Of a DNA stretch of 64,000 nt, positions 24,831-35,955 are shown piece by piece; within the stretch, counting starts at the first letter, position 1, and each line of letters starts with the position of its first letter. The position numbers and the translations under genes were made by a program. The notes beneath the pieces are model-generated. The model saw nothing but the letters and a program-made list of their open reading frames with translations. It was not told where the DNA came from and made no database searches. The stretch comes from Diprion similis (Eukaryota; Arthropoda; Insecta; Hymenoptera; Diprionidae): the NCBI RefSeq assembly GCF_021155765.1, contig NC_060107.1, forward strand, positions 14,494,501 to 14,558,500. The letters run 5' to 3'.

Positions 24831-27800
24831 CTGCATCAAGTTAAACGTAATTTTCATTATTCAAGTGGTCAATCAATCGATTCATTTGTTATTTCGCCTA
24901 CTGTAATAAAGTTAAATCTAGGGTGACCACTAAATCTACGTCAGACAATTCCCTGTCTTTTCCAGGTTTTCCAGACAAAAATCTTACAATTTTCCCTGAT
25001 TCGGATAAATTGGCTATAGCAGATTGAAAAAAATATACGTACTTTGGATTAAAATTTTTTTTAATGAAAGTACGAACTTTTACTGGGATCACATTGTCCC
25101 ATATAGCCGATGCACACAATTGTTTGTAAGATAATATTTGGGAATAGCCAAAGTTTGAAGAAAACCTTTCAGCGATGGTAAATGAAATTTGAATTCGATC
25201 CAATTTACGTAAAGCTTTAAGAAAATTGTCTGACGTATTTGTATGAAAAAAATATATCAACGATTCCCTCACTTTCCACAAAAACCCCTGAAATTTCTCT
25301 GGTTTTTCCAGAATTCTCTGACCAGTGGCCACCCTTTTAATGATACCAGTAACTCTTGAGATTCATTAAAGCAAAAAATGTAATTGTGGATCGATATCAA
25401 TTGGAGAAAATGGGGAATTTTTTTAACATGAAAATAACAATTGAACCCTTTGTCTACAGATAGGGTCAGGTTGACCCCAACTTTTCTTTGTACTTGAACA
25501 ACGCTGAGTGGTACGGTCAACTTCAGACATGTTTTCCGACAGTTACATTTTTTATTTTGCAAATCTGACTGTAGAATCAAGTTTAATAAATTTAGTACAA
25601 AAAATATGTCGACTTTTTTTTTTTTTTTAATGAAAAGTGCGTAATTGTTGAGATGTTCAAAACCGAATATTGTCTAGGTTTAGATTGCCTCGTATGCAAT
25701 CGATGAGTCGTGGCATAGGTGAGCATACAAAGGGTTAATACGAGAGTCGAATTCAATTGAGCATTGGAAGGTTTAGCCACAATTTTTCTCAACCAGGATA
25801 AATTATTTCTATGTTTAATCTGATCAGTGATAAGGACAAAGAAAATGAAAAGCATCTTTAATGGGCGATCATTGCCACTTATTAGCAATTATCGGGAATT
25901 GAAAATGTCCAGACAAAAGAGAATTGCGAAAATAAAGGGTGCGTAAATAATACCAGAATATAAACCAGATAAAAATATGTCTCATTAAATGACCGTGAAG
26001 TGCGTAAACCTATGACAAACATACACAAAGATGTAGCAGTAATTCAAATCCTGAAATATAAGAGTAAGAATTTTTCTCAAGAGAAAAAAAAAAATAAATA
26101 CAACATAATAACAATAGTAGTATTTATAGAGCACTTTGAACTCGTCAGACGATGACGGCGACGGCAATGAAGCCGATGACAAATATTGTTATTAATTACA
26201 TTATCTCTTTTATCTAATATGGAACTGTCAAACAAAAAAAAAAAAAAAAAGCGACCAGCATTCCGAAATCGGTAGCATTATATTCGCTTTTGTTACTACG
26301 AGGTGTAATCGAACGAGCATGTAAAAATTAAAAGAGAAAAACAGAAACGATTGCAAGTTTATTGTTATTAGTATGAAATATAAATCGTATTCTTCAATAA
26401 GATATATAAATATTGTATATAATATATAATACCGTAATTTCATTAGTAAACACAACTAATAAAAGACAACAAGGTATTATTGCGCGAACGCGGCGGCGAT
26501 ACACGACCTACCATGATGACGACCATTCAAGAGGGGGGGAGTTAATAGCGACGAAGAAAGAAGAGAGAAAAGTGACGGTGGAAAGGAAATGAAGTAGGGA
26601 GAGAGGAAGGGAGAAAGAAGAGGGATCGTAAAATGAGAGTGTGCAACGGATGAAGAGGGGAGGGGATTAATTTTCACGTATATTCGTCAGAGCAAATTCC
26701 CTGGCGACACTAAAATCGCGAGAGCTGCCCTCGTATTTCGGAAAGTGAGCGATCGCGAAACACCCGAGCATAATCGAATTGATACAGCACTGAGCGCGAA
26801 CAGACATGCCTGATGCGACGGTTACCGCCTCCCGCGGAATGTCACCACTGTGTTAATGATAAAAGAGGCCTGCCGTCATGTAACTAAGGCACATATTCAA
26901 TTACCCGGAGGAGAGGAGAACACGAGCCGATTAAACCGAGGGACCGAAATCATGGGTGTTGTTATCGGTGCCGCGTCACTGCCTGAACGGATCAACAGAC
27001 AGACAGAAAGAAAACATTCGAAAGCAATATTCGGGCCCCAACGTCACAACTTAACTAACATTCCGGCTATCGGGGTAGCGATAGATATGAACGTGAATAA
27101 GCACGCTCGTTGTACGCCTTTCCATGATTGCCGTATGATTAATGCTCACCGTCTAGACTGATACACTCGAATACGCGTAGGGAACTTGCGTGACAGTTCC
27201 TAGTTGCCTTTGACGTGATAGTTTCGCGAACAATTTGATTCCGCTGATTAGCGAATTCAGGCCTGCCAGTTCACTTACGGGAGAGTTATTATTCTCACAG
27301 GCAAACTGGCGCATACGTAGATTAAAAAAATTTAAAGAAAAGAGGAAAAAATTGCGAATTATGTACCGCGTTATGCGTACGGTAGTATAGATTATATCGG
27401 GCCTAACCTACGTTAACGGGATACGACGAATGACACTGAGAACCCACAACGCACACAACAATTATTATTTCGTCGACACAAGATGATGATGATGATTGTG
27501 ATTATTATACTGGGCAAACTAGAAATATAATATTTTAACCATACAAATTACCAAAGAGAATTTTCTGAACCGCGTATAAAAAGGAATGCAAACGAGTTAA
27601 TAACTGTGGGATATTTTTCTTGATATATTTCCAACTTCACTTCCCTTTTCCTTTTACACTCGCTTGAGCAGCGCACCCTCTACTCTTCCCGAACATCTCA
27701 GTCAAAATGGCCGTTGCCAGTCTACCAATCGCCATCTGACATAAATCAAACTGTTACTTGTAGGATAAGATCGTCTTGCAAAACGGATAGACTCTATGTC

Positions 27801-28098
27801 TGAGGTGTAAAATAAAAGTAAGCATTTTATAGTATGTTTTAAAGTGTCAACGGTATATATTCAACCAATGTTGATTATTAATTTAAACCGAATTTGACTA
27901 TTACCTTGGGAAAATGTCCAGAATTCCTTTGTTTGCTCAGGTGATGAGATGCGACCAGAATGTGACTCGAATTGCTACTCGCATAACATGCGTAATATGA
28001 CACAGAGTGGAATAATTAAAAAGTATCAACATAAATTATTCAGCACAGTTACAACTTATAACATAACCAAATAGCAGGAATAGTATTCAGAGTCGAAA
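24831..28098. other. Upstream region of Rab5 and of the EFHB-like gene
   Basis: Rab5 must have at least one untranslated exon here on the minus strand, but I could not fix it. Locally GC-richer stretches at 26690-26840 and around 27640-27740 are promoter candidates. The stretch includes a MITE-like element at 24920-25335, homopurine tracts near 26530-26660 and a GAT repeat near 27488. ORFs here show no recognisable protein. Confidence 0.4.
24920..25335. mobile_element. MITE-like element with AGGGTGRCCACT ends
   Basis: The left end reads AGGGTGACCACT. The reverse complement of the right end reads AGGGTGGCCACTGG. The interior carries inward-facing motifs of the type CCCTGTCTTTTCCAGGTTTTCC on the left and CTGGTTTTTCCAGAATTC on the right, giving an overall palindromic tendency. 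The long minus-strand ORF through it contains no family motif and is treated as non-coding. No clear target-site duplication was found. It lies in the probable 5' intron of Rab5. Confidence 0.5.
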
Positions 28099-29600
28099 AT
28101 GGCAGTAAAAATATCAGCGATGCAGTACGAAGACGTGCGAAAGCAGATCGGACACTATCCCAAGATGGATTACCATCCAGAGATAAGGCCTGTATGTTTG
28201 CTTGCCTTGTTTCAAACTCACTGAAAACTCATTTTCTGTTGCCCAGAACATTGAACATGACACATTCACCTGATAACGAGCGACGAGTATTGTCAAGTCC
28301 GAACTCTCGGAATTTTATAAAGACGAATAAAATCCTACTTTTATCGACTGAGTTACTTTCAAAGGCACGTGCCTTTAATTAAATATCTTGAGCCAACGAG
28401 AGGTTCAAGTTCTGGGAACGGAACTTGTTCGATTTTTTTAAGGAACAAAATTTTGGAATTTTAGAATGCCCATAAGAAAAAACTACGTTTCAAATACTGA
28501 TCTTTGACGTATCATGAGGCTTTATTAAATACTTATTCACTGTAGGCTGGAACTGTGATTTTGGAAGGCGGATTGGAAAACTGTTTCAAAGATTACAAAC
28601 TCCAAGACAGTATAGATGCATTGAAATCTTCATTGCATATTACTGATAAACGAGAAGACAATAGCTTTAATCAGCAATTACTGATTGGTACTGCTGATCT
28701 TGGGACTGACGCTGGAGTATGTACCAGAGCAATTTAATTTCTTCAGCTTCATCACCGATGATGATAAAGGAGCTTTTCCATTTAAACTTGCCACGTTGGT
28801 CCAAACAACGTTTTTCTCTATCATCGGCGATATGTGTTATAGAATTTTGAAAGCTTTCTGAGATTTTGATCTATGTTTTATCAAGGTCAAATCCTGTTTG
28901 GAAATGACTTTGCGGACACCGTTTCAATCGCTAATCTGTGAGCTAAGAGACACGGCTATGAACAGTTACTGGAAAAAAGAAGTTGGTAAAACTTCAGGCC
29001 AAAAATCGAATTTGCCAAACAGTGTTGATCCTGTTACAACAACTTTTGGAAAACGCACCGAGTCCAGTAACTTTCTCCAGTCATAAGCATTCGGAATTAT
29101 TCACTTATATTACCGGACACTCTAACATTAGAATAAACAAAGATAGTAATTGCGTCACAATATTTTAGATGGCACAGCAGCAGAATTGGTAAATCCCCGA
29201 AAAACTGCAGCCGAAGTTATTTCAGCTTCTCGCATTGGCCATCGACTTTATAGGAAAACTCACAATGATTATGATCCGTCTGAACAAGTCAATCGAGAGT
29301 GAGCATTCTGTCTGAATTTTTTTCGACAAAAAACAGCGCTACTCATACTTTGAATACATAGAATATATTCACGATTTCGATATCATTATTATTTACAACA
29401 GATATGTCGAGCCATTCAACAAAAATCACGAGTATGGCAAGAAAACAAAAACTGATAAAGAGGGTGGTCAAGTTAAGCGGTCTATAAGGTGGTTCAAGCA
29501 AGATGTTGCATCAATCGTTAGCAACCTCCAAGCAGATTTTTTCAAGAGGACTCAAGCTCCTCTTGGTCGTTCAGTGTGCCACACACCTGAGCCATACTAA
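28099..29600 (+). CDS. EFHB/CFAP21-like protein, short form without EF-hands
   Basis: Coding exons are 28099-28191, 28546-28716, 28886-29066, 29169-29298 and 29402-29600. All splice sites are GT-AG and the phases agree, giving 257 residues. The second half matches the conserved core before the EF-hands of EFHB (CFAP21), a microtubule inner protein of ciliary doublets. Visible blocks are YWKKEVGKTSGQKSNLP, VDPVTTTFGKRT, ELVNPRKTAAEV, GHRLYRKTHNDYDPSEQVNR and a degenerate KRTQAPLG block. EFHB of vertebrates is about 830 residues with C-terminal EF-hands. Here the ORF stops at HTPEPY, and only about 370 bases separate it from the oppositely oriented CWC22, so no room remains for EF-hands. The family call rests on remembered conservation. 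Confidence 0.72.
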
Positions 29601-29809
29601 AACTTTTTCTGCATTTTGGGATCTTGGAGACTCATCAAATCTGAAGTTGAAATGTGATCATTTGCCGAGGGGTTGACCTTCATTGAGTTTAACTGAATTC
29701 GTTTGAAATCGCTTTCGGACGTTCCAAGTTTGTTGACTTCATGAAATCGAGTAAATAACAGGAATGTCAAGGCATTTTTTGTTCCTTCATAATAGAGGAT
29801 ATCTTTTCA

Positions 29810-29815
29810 AATAAA
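29810..29815 (+). terminator. Candidate poly(A) signal of the EFHB-like gene
   Basis: AATAAA lies 210 bases after the stop codon and before the convergent end of CWC22. It supports the gene ending here rather than continuing to EF-hand exons. Confidence 0.5.
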
Positions 29816-29971
29816 TTCCCAAGATCTTGATGCGTTAGAGGCAAAATGTACAATCAGCGAGTCTAACATTGGTAACGAATGACAGTCTCTGTATTGGTTA
29901 GTCAAAAAATAATCTACAAAGATATTGTAATTCATTATTTGTTACATTATAAAAATTACTGTCATTATTCA

Positions 29972-32900
29972 CTAATCCTTATGCCTTCTATGCCTATCAT
30001 TTTTGTCCTTGTGCGTGTTTGTCCGATCGTCACTTTCTCTATACCGTTCTCCGTGCCAATTTTGTTTGGTTGATCGTTTTGATTGACTCGATCTGTCTTT
30101 AGGCGTCTTATCGCTATGCCTGCGCCCTTCATTTGTCTCGTGAGAGCTGCTAATACGGTTTCTATCAGTTTCTATATCCCAAACATCTTTCACGATTGAT
30201 GTTTTTTCTTGTTTCTTTTTCGTCACTCGCGTTTTGTTTTTCATCTTCTTTTTTTGGGTTTTTTCTTTTGCAGATTTCTTCTTCCGATGGTCGTCGGATT
30301 CAGAAGAACCTAGGAAATATAAAATTTTTTATTTATTTTTTTACAAGAGTGGAGAGTTATTGAAAACGGCAAAAAAAAAAATGTCCTTCACCCAAGTTGT
30401 AAATTAATTAAAAATATGTGTTCCACTGGCGTTTCCAAGAAAAAAAAAAAGAAGTTTTAGGTACAGAGTTTGGCATGAAATTCTAATCCCCTAAATGATT
30501 AGTTTTAATTTGGGAAATCTAAAAGACATATATATATATTCGCAATTTCTTGCGATTGTAATCGTTATTTAAGAGGGTGAAAAATTTCGTACTTGCGGTC
30601 TCGGATGAGGATGACGATGACGATGAACTCGACGATGATTCGGAACTAGATGAAGATGAACTGCTGGAACTAGACGACTCTTTTTTGTCTTCGACAAATT
30701 CTGGCACTATGGCTGGCTTTGGACGCGATTTCAAGTGTTCTCGTAGTTCATCCCTGAAATCACAGCATTGAAATAGAAGAGTATCGTTGGAATTAGAATG
30801 AGTAAAATTGAATATAACTTACGTAAGACCACCCAGACCAATGGAAGTGAAAAAATTGATAGCAAATCTTGTATTCTTTGGATCATCTCGTGGAAATAAA
30901 CCCTCGAAGGCTCCTTGCAAAGTCCTTTGGAACAAAAAAACACTTTCAAATAGAAGAAGAAGTACAACACATCAATATCCAATAAAGACATTACTTACAC
31001 ATCTTTCACACGCTGATTTAATTTCGAAAGTCCCATATACTCGGATAATTCTTGGAATAAAATTTTTATGAAGATACGACTAGAGCTAGTAGTATCTTCT
31101 TCATTTAATTTTATACAAGATAGAACCTCCCAAGAAATAGAATCGGTGAACAACAAATGAGCAAAGAACTTCGACACGTTACGTAGTTTGTTGGTATCCA
31201 AGCGATGTATCGTATCATACGAATCTATGAAAATTTCTTCAAACGGCGTCACGTAGATTTTGTTAATCGCGCAAAATCGCTGAAAAATCAAGTCATTTAA
31301 TCAAAAAACAGATGTTTCACAAAACACAGAACAACCGCTAAAAATCACATACCCCAGCTAAGAGACCAAAGAATTTCTCGTACGTCCTCATCTCTGCACA
31401 ACAGTCCAGGAACATGTGACATAGTTCAATTTCTTGCCCAGGCTTCAGTTGCATCTTCATCAATTTATGCGCACATTCTTCAAAGTCAAGAGAAGAATGA
31501 ATAGTTAAATAAATCGTTCTGCGCAACGCTGTTAAATTGGTTTCCGTGTTGTCGACTATAACATCTTCCTTTGCTTCTCCTGAAAGAATCCGTTTTACTT
31601 TATTACATGAAATATTACAGAATTTGAGGAACTCTTTTATGAGGTAGGAAATAGTCGGCGATATCATATTTGGGAGGGAATCACGTCTTCATCTCCACAA
31701 TTACAAATTTCATCACAAATATATGTATGTGAAGAACCAAGGTACCTGTGACATTACTATCTTCCTCGTCAGAAGAGTTGCCTTCTTCATCACCATCAGA
31801 ACCATCTGAACCGCTACTGTCAGTATCAAGAATCTCTTTGCTCAATGCTTTGTATTTTTCTTCCGTTGCAATGTAGTCCGGATCGAACTTGAAAACATCT
31901 ATAAAAAAGAAAAATAATCGATGAATGTCGAATTTTGAAGTGTTATGTTTCAGCTATGCTGACAATTATTAAGTAACTGCATGTCGTATATTTGTGCAAG
32001 TCTTACTCAGTACATCTTGAGGGTCAGTTGCTTCATCTAAAGTAACAAGGTGAGTAAACTGATCATCCTCTTCAACGAGGTCAAGCTCTTCATTCACAGC
32101 CTCGTGATCTTTAAATCCATCTTTTCTAATTTGGAATATAACTTCTATCATATATTGAACCTGAAATATGTTCAAGTGAATGGTGAAATTTAATTAAGAA
32201 ACTAGGCAGTGTGATTAAAGTGAAATGGAACGTCCTTAATAGGTCAATAAATGTTGAAACTAAACAGATGTTAACGTTTTATGGTTTTAGGTGTTTCTAC
32301 CCACTCTTTTGTCCAGCTGCCCCTCATGTAAGATGTTGCGAAGCATTTCGAATATTGCCTCAATCCCTTTCTTGGAAACCTCGGTGAGTTTCATGCCACA
32401 TTCTTTCAAAAATGCGATGGCAACTTCGACGGAGTCATCAGTTGGCGTCTCTACCAGTAAAGTTAGTATTTCCAAAGCTAAGATTTCATGGGCAACACGC
32501 TGGTTTACCAAATGGGCAACAAACGTGGCCGATGAAATGCATTGAGCTTTATCGTTACGGCGAAATCCACGCTTGAACTGTATGACTAGACGCTTGAGCA
32601 ACAACTCACCAATATTAGGGAACTGAAAGAGGAAGAATGTCAGCATTTCAGAATAGCATTAGGGAAAAAAAAAAACTAATACCAATATAATGAATCGTTT
32701 ACTTTTGAATTGATCACAGCAGTCAGTGCTGCATAGATTGGTGTGAAAGTAGGGGAGGCGGCTTGAGCCTGAATAATTGATCTCGCCAACAGGCCTCGAC
32801 CTCTGACAATGTTTTCGTGTAACAATTCTCTAGTGATTAATCCGATGTTGCTGGTGTTGACTTTATTAATGTACCCATGAATGGACTTTTTTAAGGCTTC

Positions 32901-33578
32901 CCAAGATATTCGTTGGTACGCAGCTCCCGATTTGTCAGTGATTTCCGCCTGCATCATGCGGAGTTTGGCTGGTGGAATGTAAGCACCACCAGTTTTCGAC
33001 GTCAGAAGATCCACCGTTCGCTTTTGCGCTGGTGTAATCTTTTCTCGGTCATTTTCTACCGTCGACTGTTTCTTATCAGTAGACGCGACATGCTCGTTAT
33101 TTTCTTTATCGTCGTAATAACGTTTGGTCGATTCATTCCTCTCTTCGTGACGACCGCCGTAGAAACGCTGTCCGATTCTTTCGTCTTTATTGGTCGGATA
33201 CTTGTTCCAGTACTGATCGCTCCAATATCTCCGCGGTGAACCATCGTCATTCAAGTGATGACTCTTTCGATACGATCTATCATTCTCATCTTTGGCTGCT
33301 TGCCTATCATCTTTACTTCGACGAGTTCGTTCTCTGTCATTCCTGTGTCGCCTTCTGTCTCTATCTCTTCCATTTCTGCTACTGTCGTTGCTCCTGTAGT
33401 ATTTAGAATCACTTCTCTCCTTTCGTCTACTGTGATGATCACTTTTATCTTCACAGTCTGATCCATCATTCCTACGTTTATTTCTTCTCGAGCGTTTATC
33501 GTGCTCAGTTTCATCGTCACTGTTTATCGATGGCGAAGACCTCTTGTCAGGTTTCGCTTTCGTCGTGTTCTCGGACAT
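29972..33578 (-). CDS. CWC22: Pre-mRNA-splicing factor CWC22 (nucampholin)
   Basis: CWC22 is the spliceosomal protein that delivers eIF4A3 to exon junction complexes. Minus-strand coding exons are 33578-32703, 32622-32305, 32160-32007, 31898-31746, 31579-31353, 31279-30999, 30924-30823, 30753-30593 and 30309-29972. Phases fit throughout and give 869 residues. The first 190 residues are Arg/Ser/Asp-rich. A MIF4G domain follows at about 215-400 ([15 protein letters not shown] just before it; [20 protein letters not shown] inside). The linker has [21 protein letters not shown]. The MA3 domain spans about 515-635 ([20 protein letters not shown]). The motif [20 protein letters not shown] is family-typical. 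The tail has two runs of 12 Ser and a basic end. The gene diverges from TTC14 across a promoter region of about 2.4 kb. Confidence 0.97.
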
Positions 33579-33900
33579 AATGAATTATCACCAATTATCA
33601 CATCAATAATTACTATGACTAAAAATATTGATTGACAAATTTATGGCATTAAGCAAGGTAAGTTCTACTTCTTGATGTTTAAAAAGAAATTGCTTTTTTG
33701 TAGTGCACTCAAATCTATGAATATAAGGTTATTATTGCCACAAGACACATGAAAGTATGAAACCATTAACCCTAAAAACTTGAGTACAAAATGCCAGGTC
33801 GGAGCGCTGCGTGCATTCAGAATGGTTGCAATTCGTATGTTAGGTTGGCATACTTTTCAAACCGCTCCAGTCGAGCCAACCGCATTGGTCTTACTATAAA

Positions 33901-34031
33901 GGGTGCGTTCCAAAATTGGCTGGTAGTGGTAAAAACACCATAGGACAGAGGCAGAGCTAGTCACAAACTCGACAGTGCAAAAGAGATAAAAGATCGTTGA
34001 CAGCAGTCGGACATAATTTCGGAACGCACCC
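33901..34031 (+). mobile_element. GGTGCGTTCC element, copy 1
   Basis: This copy of 131 bp has near-perfect ends GGGTGCGTTCC and GGAACGCACCC. Internal landmarks are CATAGGACAGAGGCAGAGCTA and GTGCAAAAGAGATAAAAGA, both shared with the copies at 34468 and 34676. It has no coding capacity, and I infer a tiny non-autonomous DNA element. Confidence 0.7.
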
Positions 34032-34222
34032 AAAGAGTGCTATAAATTCGTATAATCATGTATACCACGTGACAAATATGTGCTTGCAGCAAGACTGCAG
34101 ATCACAGCCGATGATTCTCTATATACTTCATTCACAGCGTAAATCCACCATAAAGTAAACCATATTGTGCACGCGGCAATTCAGTACACATGCACAGTGA
34201 GCAAGTGACTTCCGAGTGGCTT

Positions 34223-34247
34223 GCGCATGCGCAGTGGTCACGTGACC
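34223..34247. promoter_or_regulatory. NRF1-type palindrome next to an E-box palindrome
   Basis: GCGCATGCGC at 34223-34232 is followed by the 12-base palindrome GGTCACGTGACC at 34236-34247. The first is the NRF1-type site and the second contains the CACGTG E-box bound by USF/Max-type bHLH factors. Both are symmetric, fitting a promoter that serves CWC22 and TTC14 in opposite directions. Sites are seen; use is inferred. Confidence 0.45.
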
Positions 34248-34278
34248 AACTGAGCATCGTTGAGTAGCGTGTGTATTT

Positions 34279-34460
34279 ATACGGTGCGTTCTGAAACTAG
34301 CTAGCAGTGCTAACTCCGTAGCACGGGCAGAGCTATCGGCTGCGCAAAAAAGATGAAGAATTGCTGACAGCCAAGTATACCACTGATCTCCATATGACAC
34401 TAAAGATCAGTGAAGTATACGCATTACGATGCGTTCCGAAATTAGCTTCCAGTGTTGTCA
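34279..34460 (+). mobile_element. GGTGCGTTCC element, degraded copy 2
   Basis: It begins GGTGCGTTCTGAAACTAGCTAGCAGTGC and keeps GGGCAGAGCTATC and GCGCAAAAAAGAT, then loses similarity. A second head-end fragment, GATGCGTTCCGAAATTAGCT, lies at 34430-34449. Confidence 0.5.
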
Positions 34461-34467
34461 ACTATGA

Positions 34468-34597
34468 GTGCGTTCCGAAATTACCTAGCAGCGCTAAAAA
34501 CTCCCTAGGACAGAGGGAGAGCTATCCACGAATTTGAGAGTGCAAAAGAGATAAAAGATTGTTAAGAGCACCGGGAGCTAATATTGGTACGCACCCT
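34468..34597 (+). mobile_element. GGTGCGTTCC element, copy 3
   Basis: It runs from GTGCGTTCCGAAATTACCTA to GGTACGCACCC. It shares AAAAACTCCCTAGGACAGAG and GTGCAAAAGAGATAAAAGAT with copies 1 and 5. Confidence 0.65.
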
Positions 34598-34670
34598 ATA
34601 TTTTGTCTCTTTTGCGCCGCTCAGTTTCTGAGTAGCTCCATCCGTCCTAGGGAGTTTTGGAACGCACCTT
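34598..34670 (-). mobile_element. GGTGCGTTCC element, inverted partial copy 4
   Basis: Read on the minus strand it gives GGTGCGTTCCAAAACTCCCT, AGGACGGATGGAGCTACTCA and CGCAAAAGAGAC. This is the same order of landmarks as copies 3 and 5, but shortened and in the opposite orientation. Confidence 0.6.
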
Positions 34671-34675
34671 ACTTG

Positions 34676-34805
34676 TGGCGCGTTCCGAAATTAGCTGGCG
34701 GCGCTAAAAACTCCCTAGGACAGAGGCAGAGCTACTCATGAACCTGCTAGTGCAAAAGAGAAAATCGATTGTTGGCAGCGCTGGGAGCTAATATCGGAAC
34801 GCACC
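34676..34805 (+). mobile_element. GGTGCGTTCC element, copy 5
   Basis: It runs from GGCGCGTTCCGAAATTAGCT to ATCGGAACGCACCC. It shares AAAAACTCCCTAGGACAGAG, GCAGAGCTACTC, GTGCAAAAGAGA and GGGAGCTAATAT with copy 3 and is the most complete together with it. Confidence 0.7.
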
Positions 34806-35955
34806 CAGCAGCTGCAAGGAGAACAAAATGTGTCCACGCACGACTTGACGCGAGTAGTCAGTCGCTTGGAGTCTGCACGTGAGTTAGGTGTGTGTGAGAA
34901 GCCAGTGGATGTGTCGATACCAATGAAAATGGTTGCTCGTTAGCGTACGTGGTTTAACCGCAGTGTTGATTTACCGGTACAGTGATATTTCATCATCATC
35001 AGGTGAGTTTCATGTTAACTATAAGCAAAACGGAATAGACAAAACTGTAATGTTTCGGATATTTTAGTTATCCATGGAAGATCTCGCGTGATTTTTTTCG
35101 TTTCTGTTTTTTGTCTTTCCGCGTTGCCGCATCAAGTTTTATCGGCACGAGGCGATATGGCGTCGTTCCTGAAACTCACTGAAACGACCATTTTGCTGTT
35201 ATCAACAAATCGATATTTAACTCGTTTGTTTCATTTATAATTCATTCGTCCTACATAGGCTTGCAAATGAACTGATTCGAAATTATGAATTGACGTATTA
35301 TTACTCCCGTTCTCACAATTACTTCAATCATAACGCGTATTTGAGACCTTTTAGGAATAACTTTCGCTGAACATGATACATGTTTCATACACATGCTAAA
35401 TCCACAACATTAATTATGTTTACTGTAAATATGTATAACGAAATATATATCGAATATATATTATATGTTCAATTTTTATCTCCATTTCCATGTATCGCTA
35501 AATCTAGGACTTGAGCATTGAGAACTAAAATTAAGCTACAGGGTTTGCTTTTACAATACTTGGATTGTGTTTCCCGGCTCAACGATCGATTCAAAAATCT
35601 GCTCCGTGAAAAAAAAAACCACATTAACCATGCTGAAACTAGCAGCCTAAATCAGCAGTCGAACCATTCGTTGCTGGCATTCCTTTGTATCACAGAGTTG
35701 GTAGTTTTGGCTACTAGCTTCAGTTTTTTCAATTAGCTTCGGCAAATGGAGAACTATTAATTATGGCCAGTTGTTTTATCATTCGTATACTTCTCGAGTA
35801 GTTTTGATTAAAAGTAGTATGAATACCAAAGATACTTTCAGTTCTTGCTTACGACGAGTATTTTTTCCTTGAGAATATGATGCTAGGTGAAAAAAAAATT
35901 CGACCTCTTTCTACTACAGTCTTATAGGTTTTATCGACGAGCCTGAGAATCGGCT

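Larger units (their letters stand above)
33579..35955. other. Divergent promoter region of CWC22 and TTC14
   Basis: This region separates the CWC22 ATG (minus) from the TTC14 ATG (plus). The part from 33780 to 34810 is filled with copies of a short inverted-repeat element, listed separately. An NRF1-like palindrome and a CACGTG palindrome lie at 34223-34247. A TTC14 leader exon probably lies near 34840-35000 (possible donor CATCAG then GTGAGT near 35003) with its coding exon starting before 35956, but this was not proved. The ORFs at 34128-34400, 34559-34741 and 35518-35736 have no family match. Confidence 0.55.

Noticed and set aside
24898-25580. Overlapping minus-strand ORFs of 144 and 103 residues upstream of Rab5
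   Set aside because: They coincide with the AGGGTGRCCACT-ended repeat and have no known domain; the reading frame follows repeat sequence.
26850-27161. 103-residue plus-strand ORF
   Set aside because: No motif, no splice partners; it lies in GC-richer probable promoter DNA.
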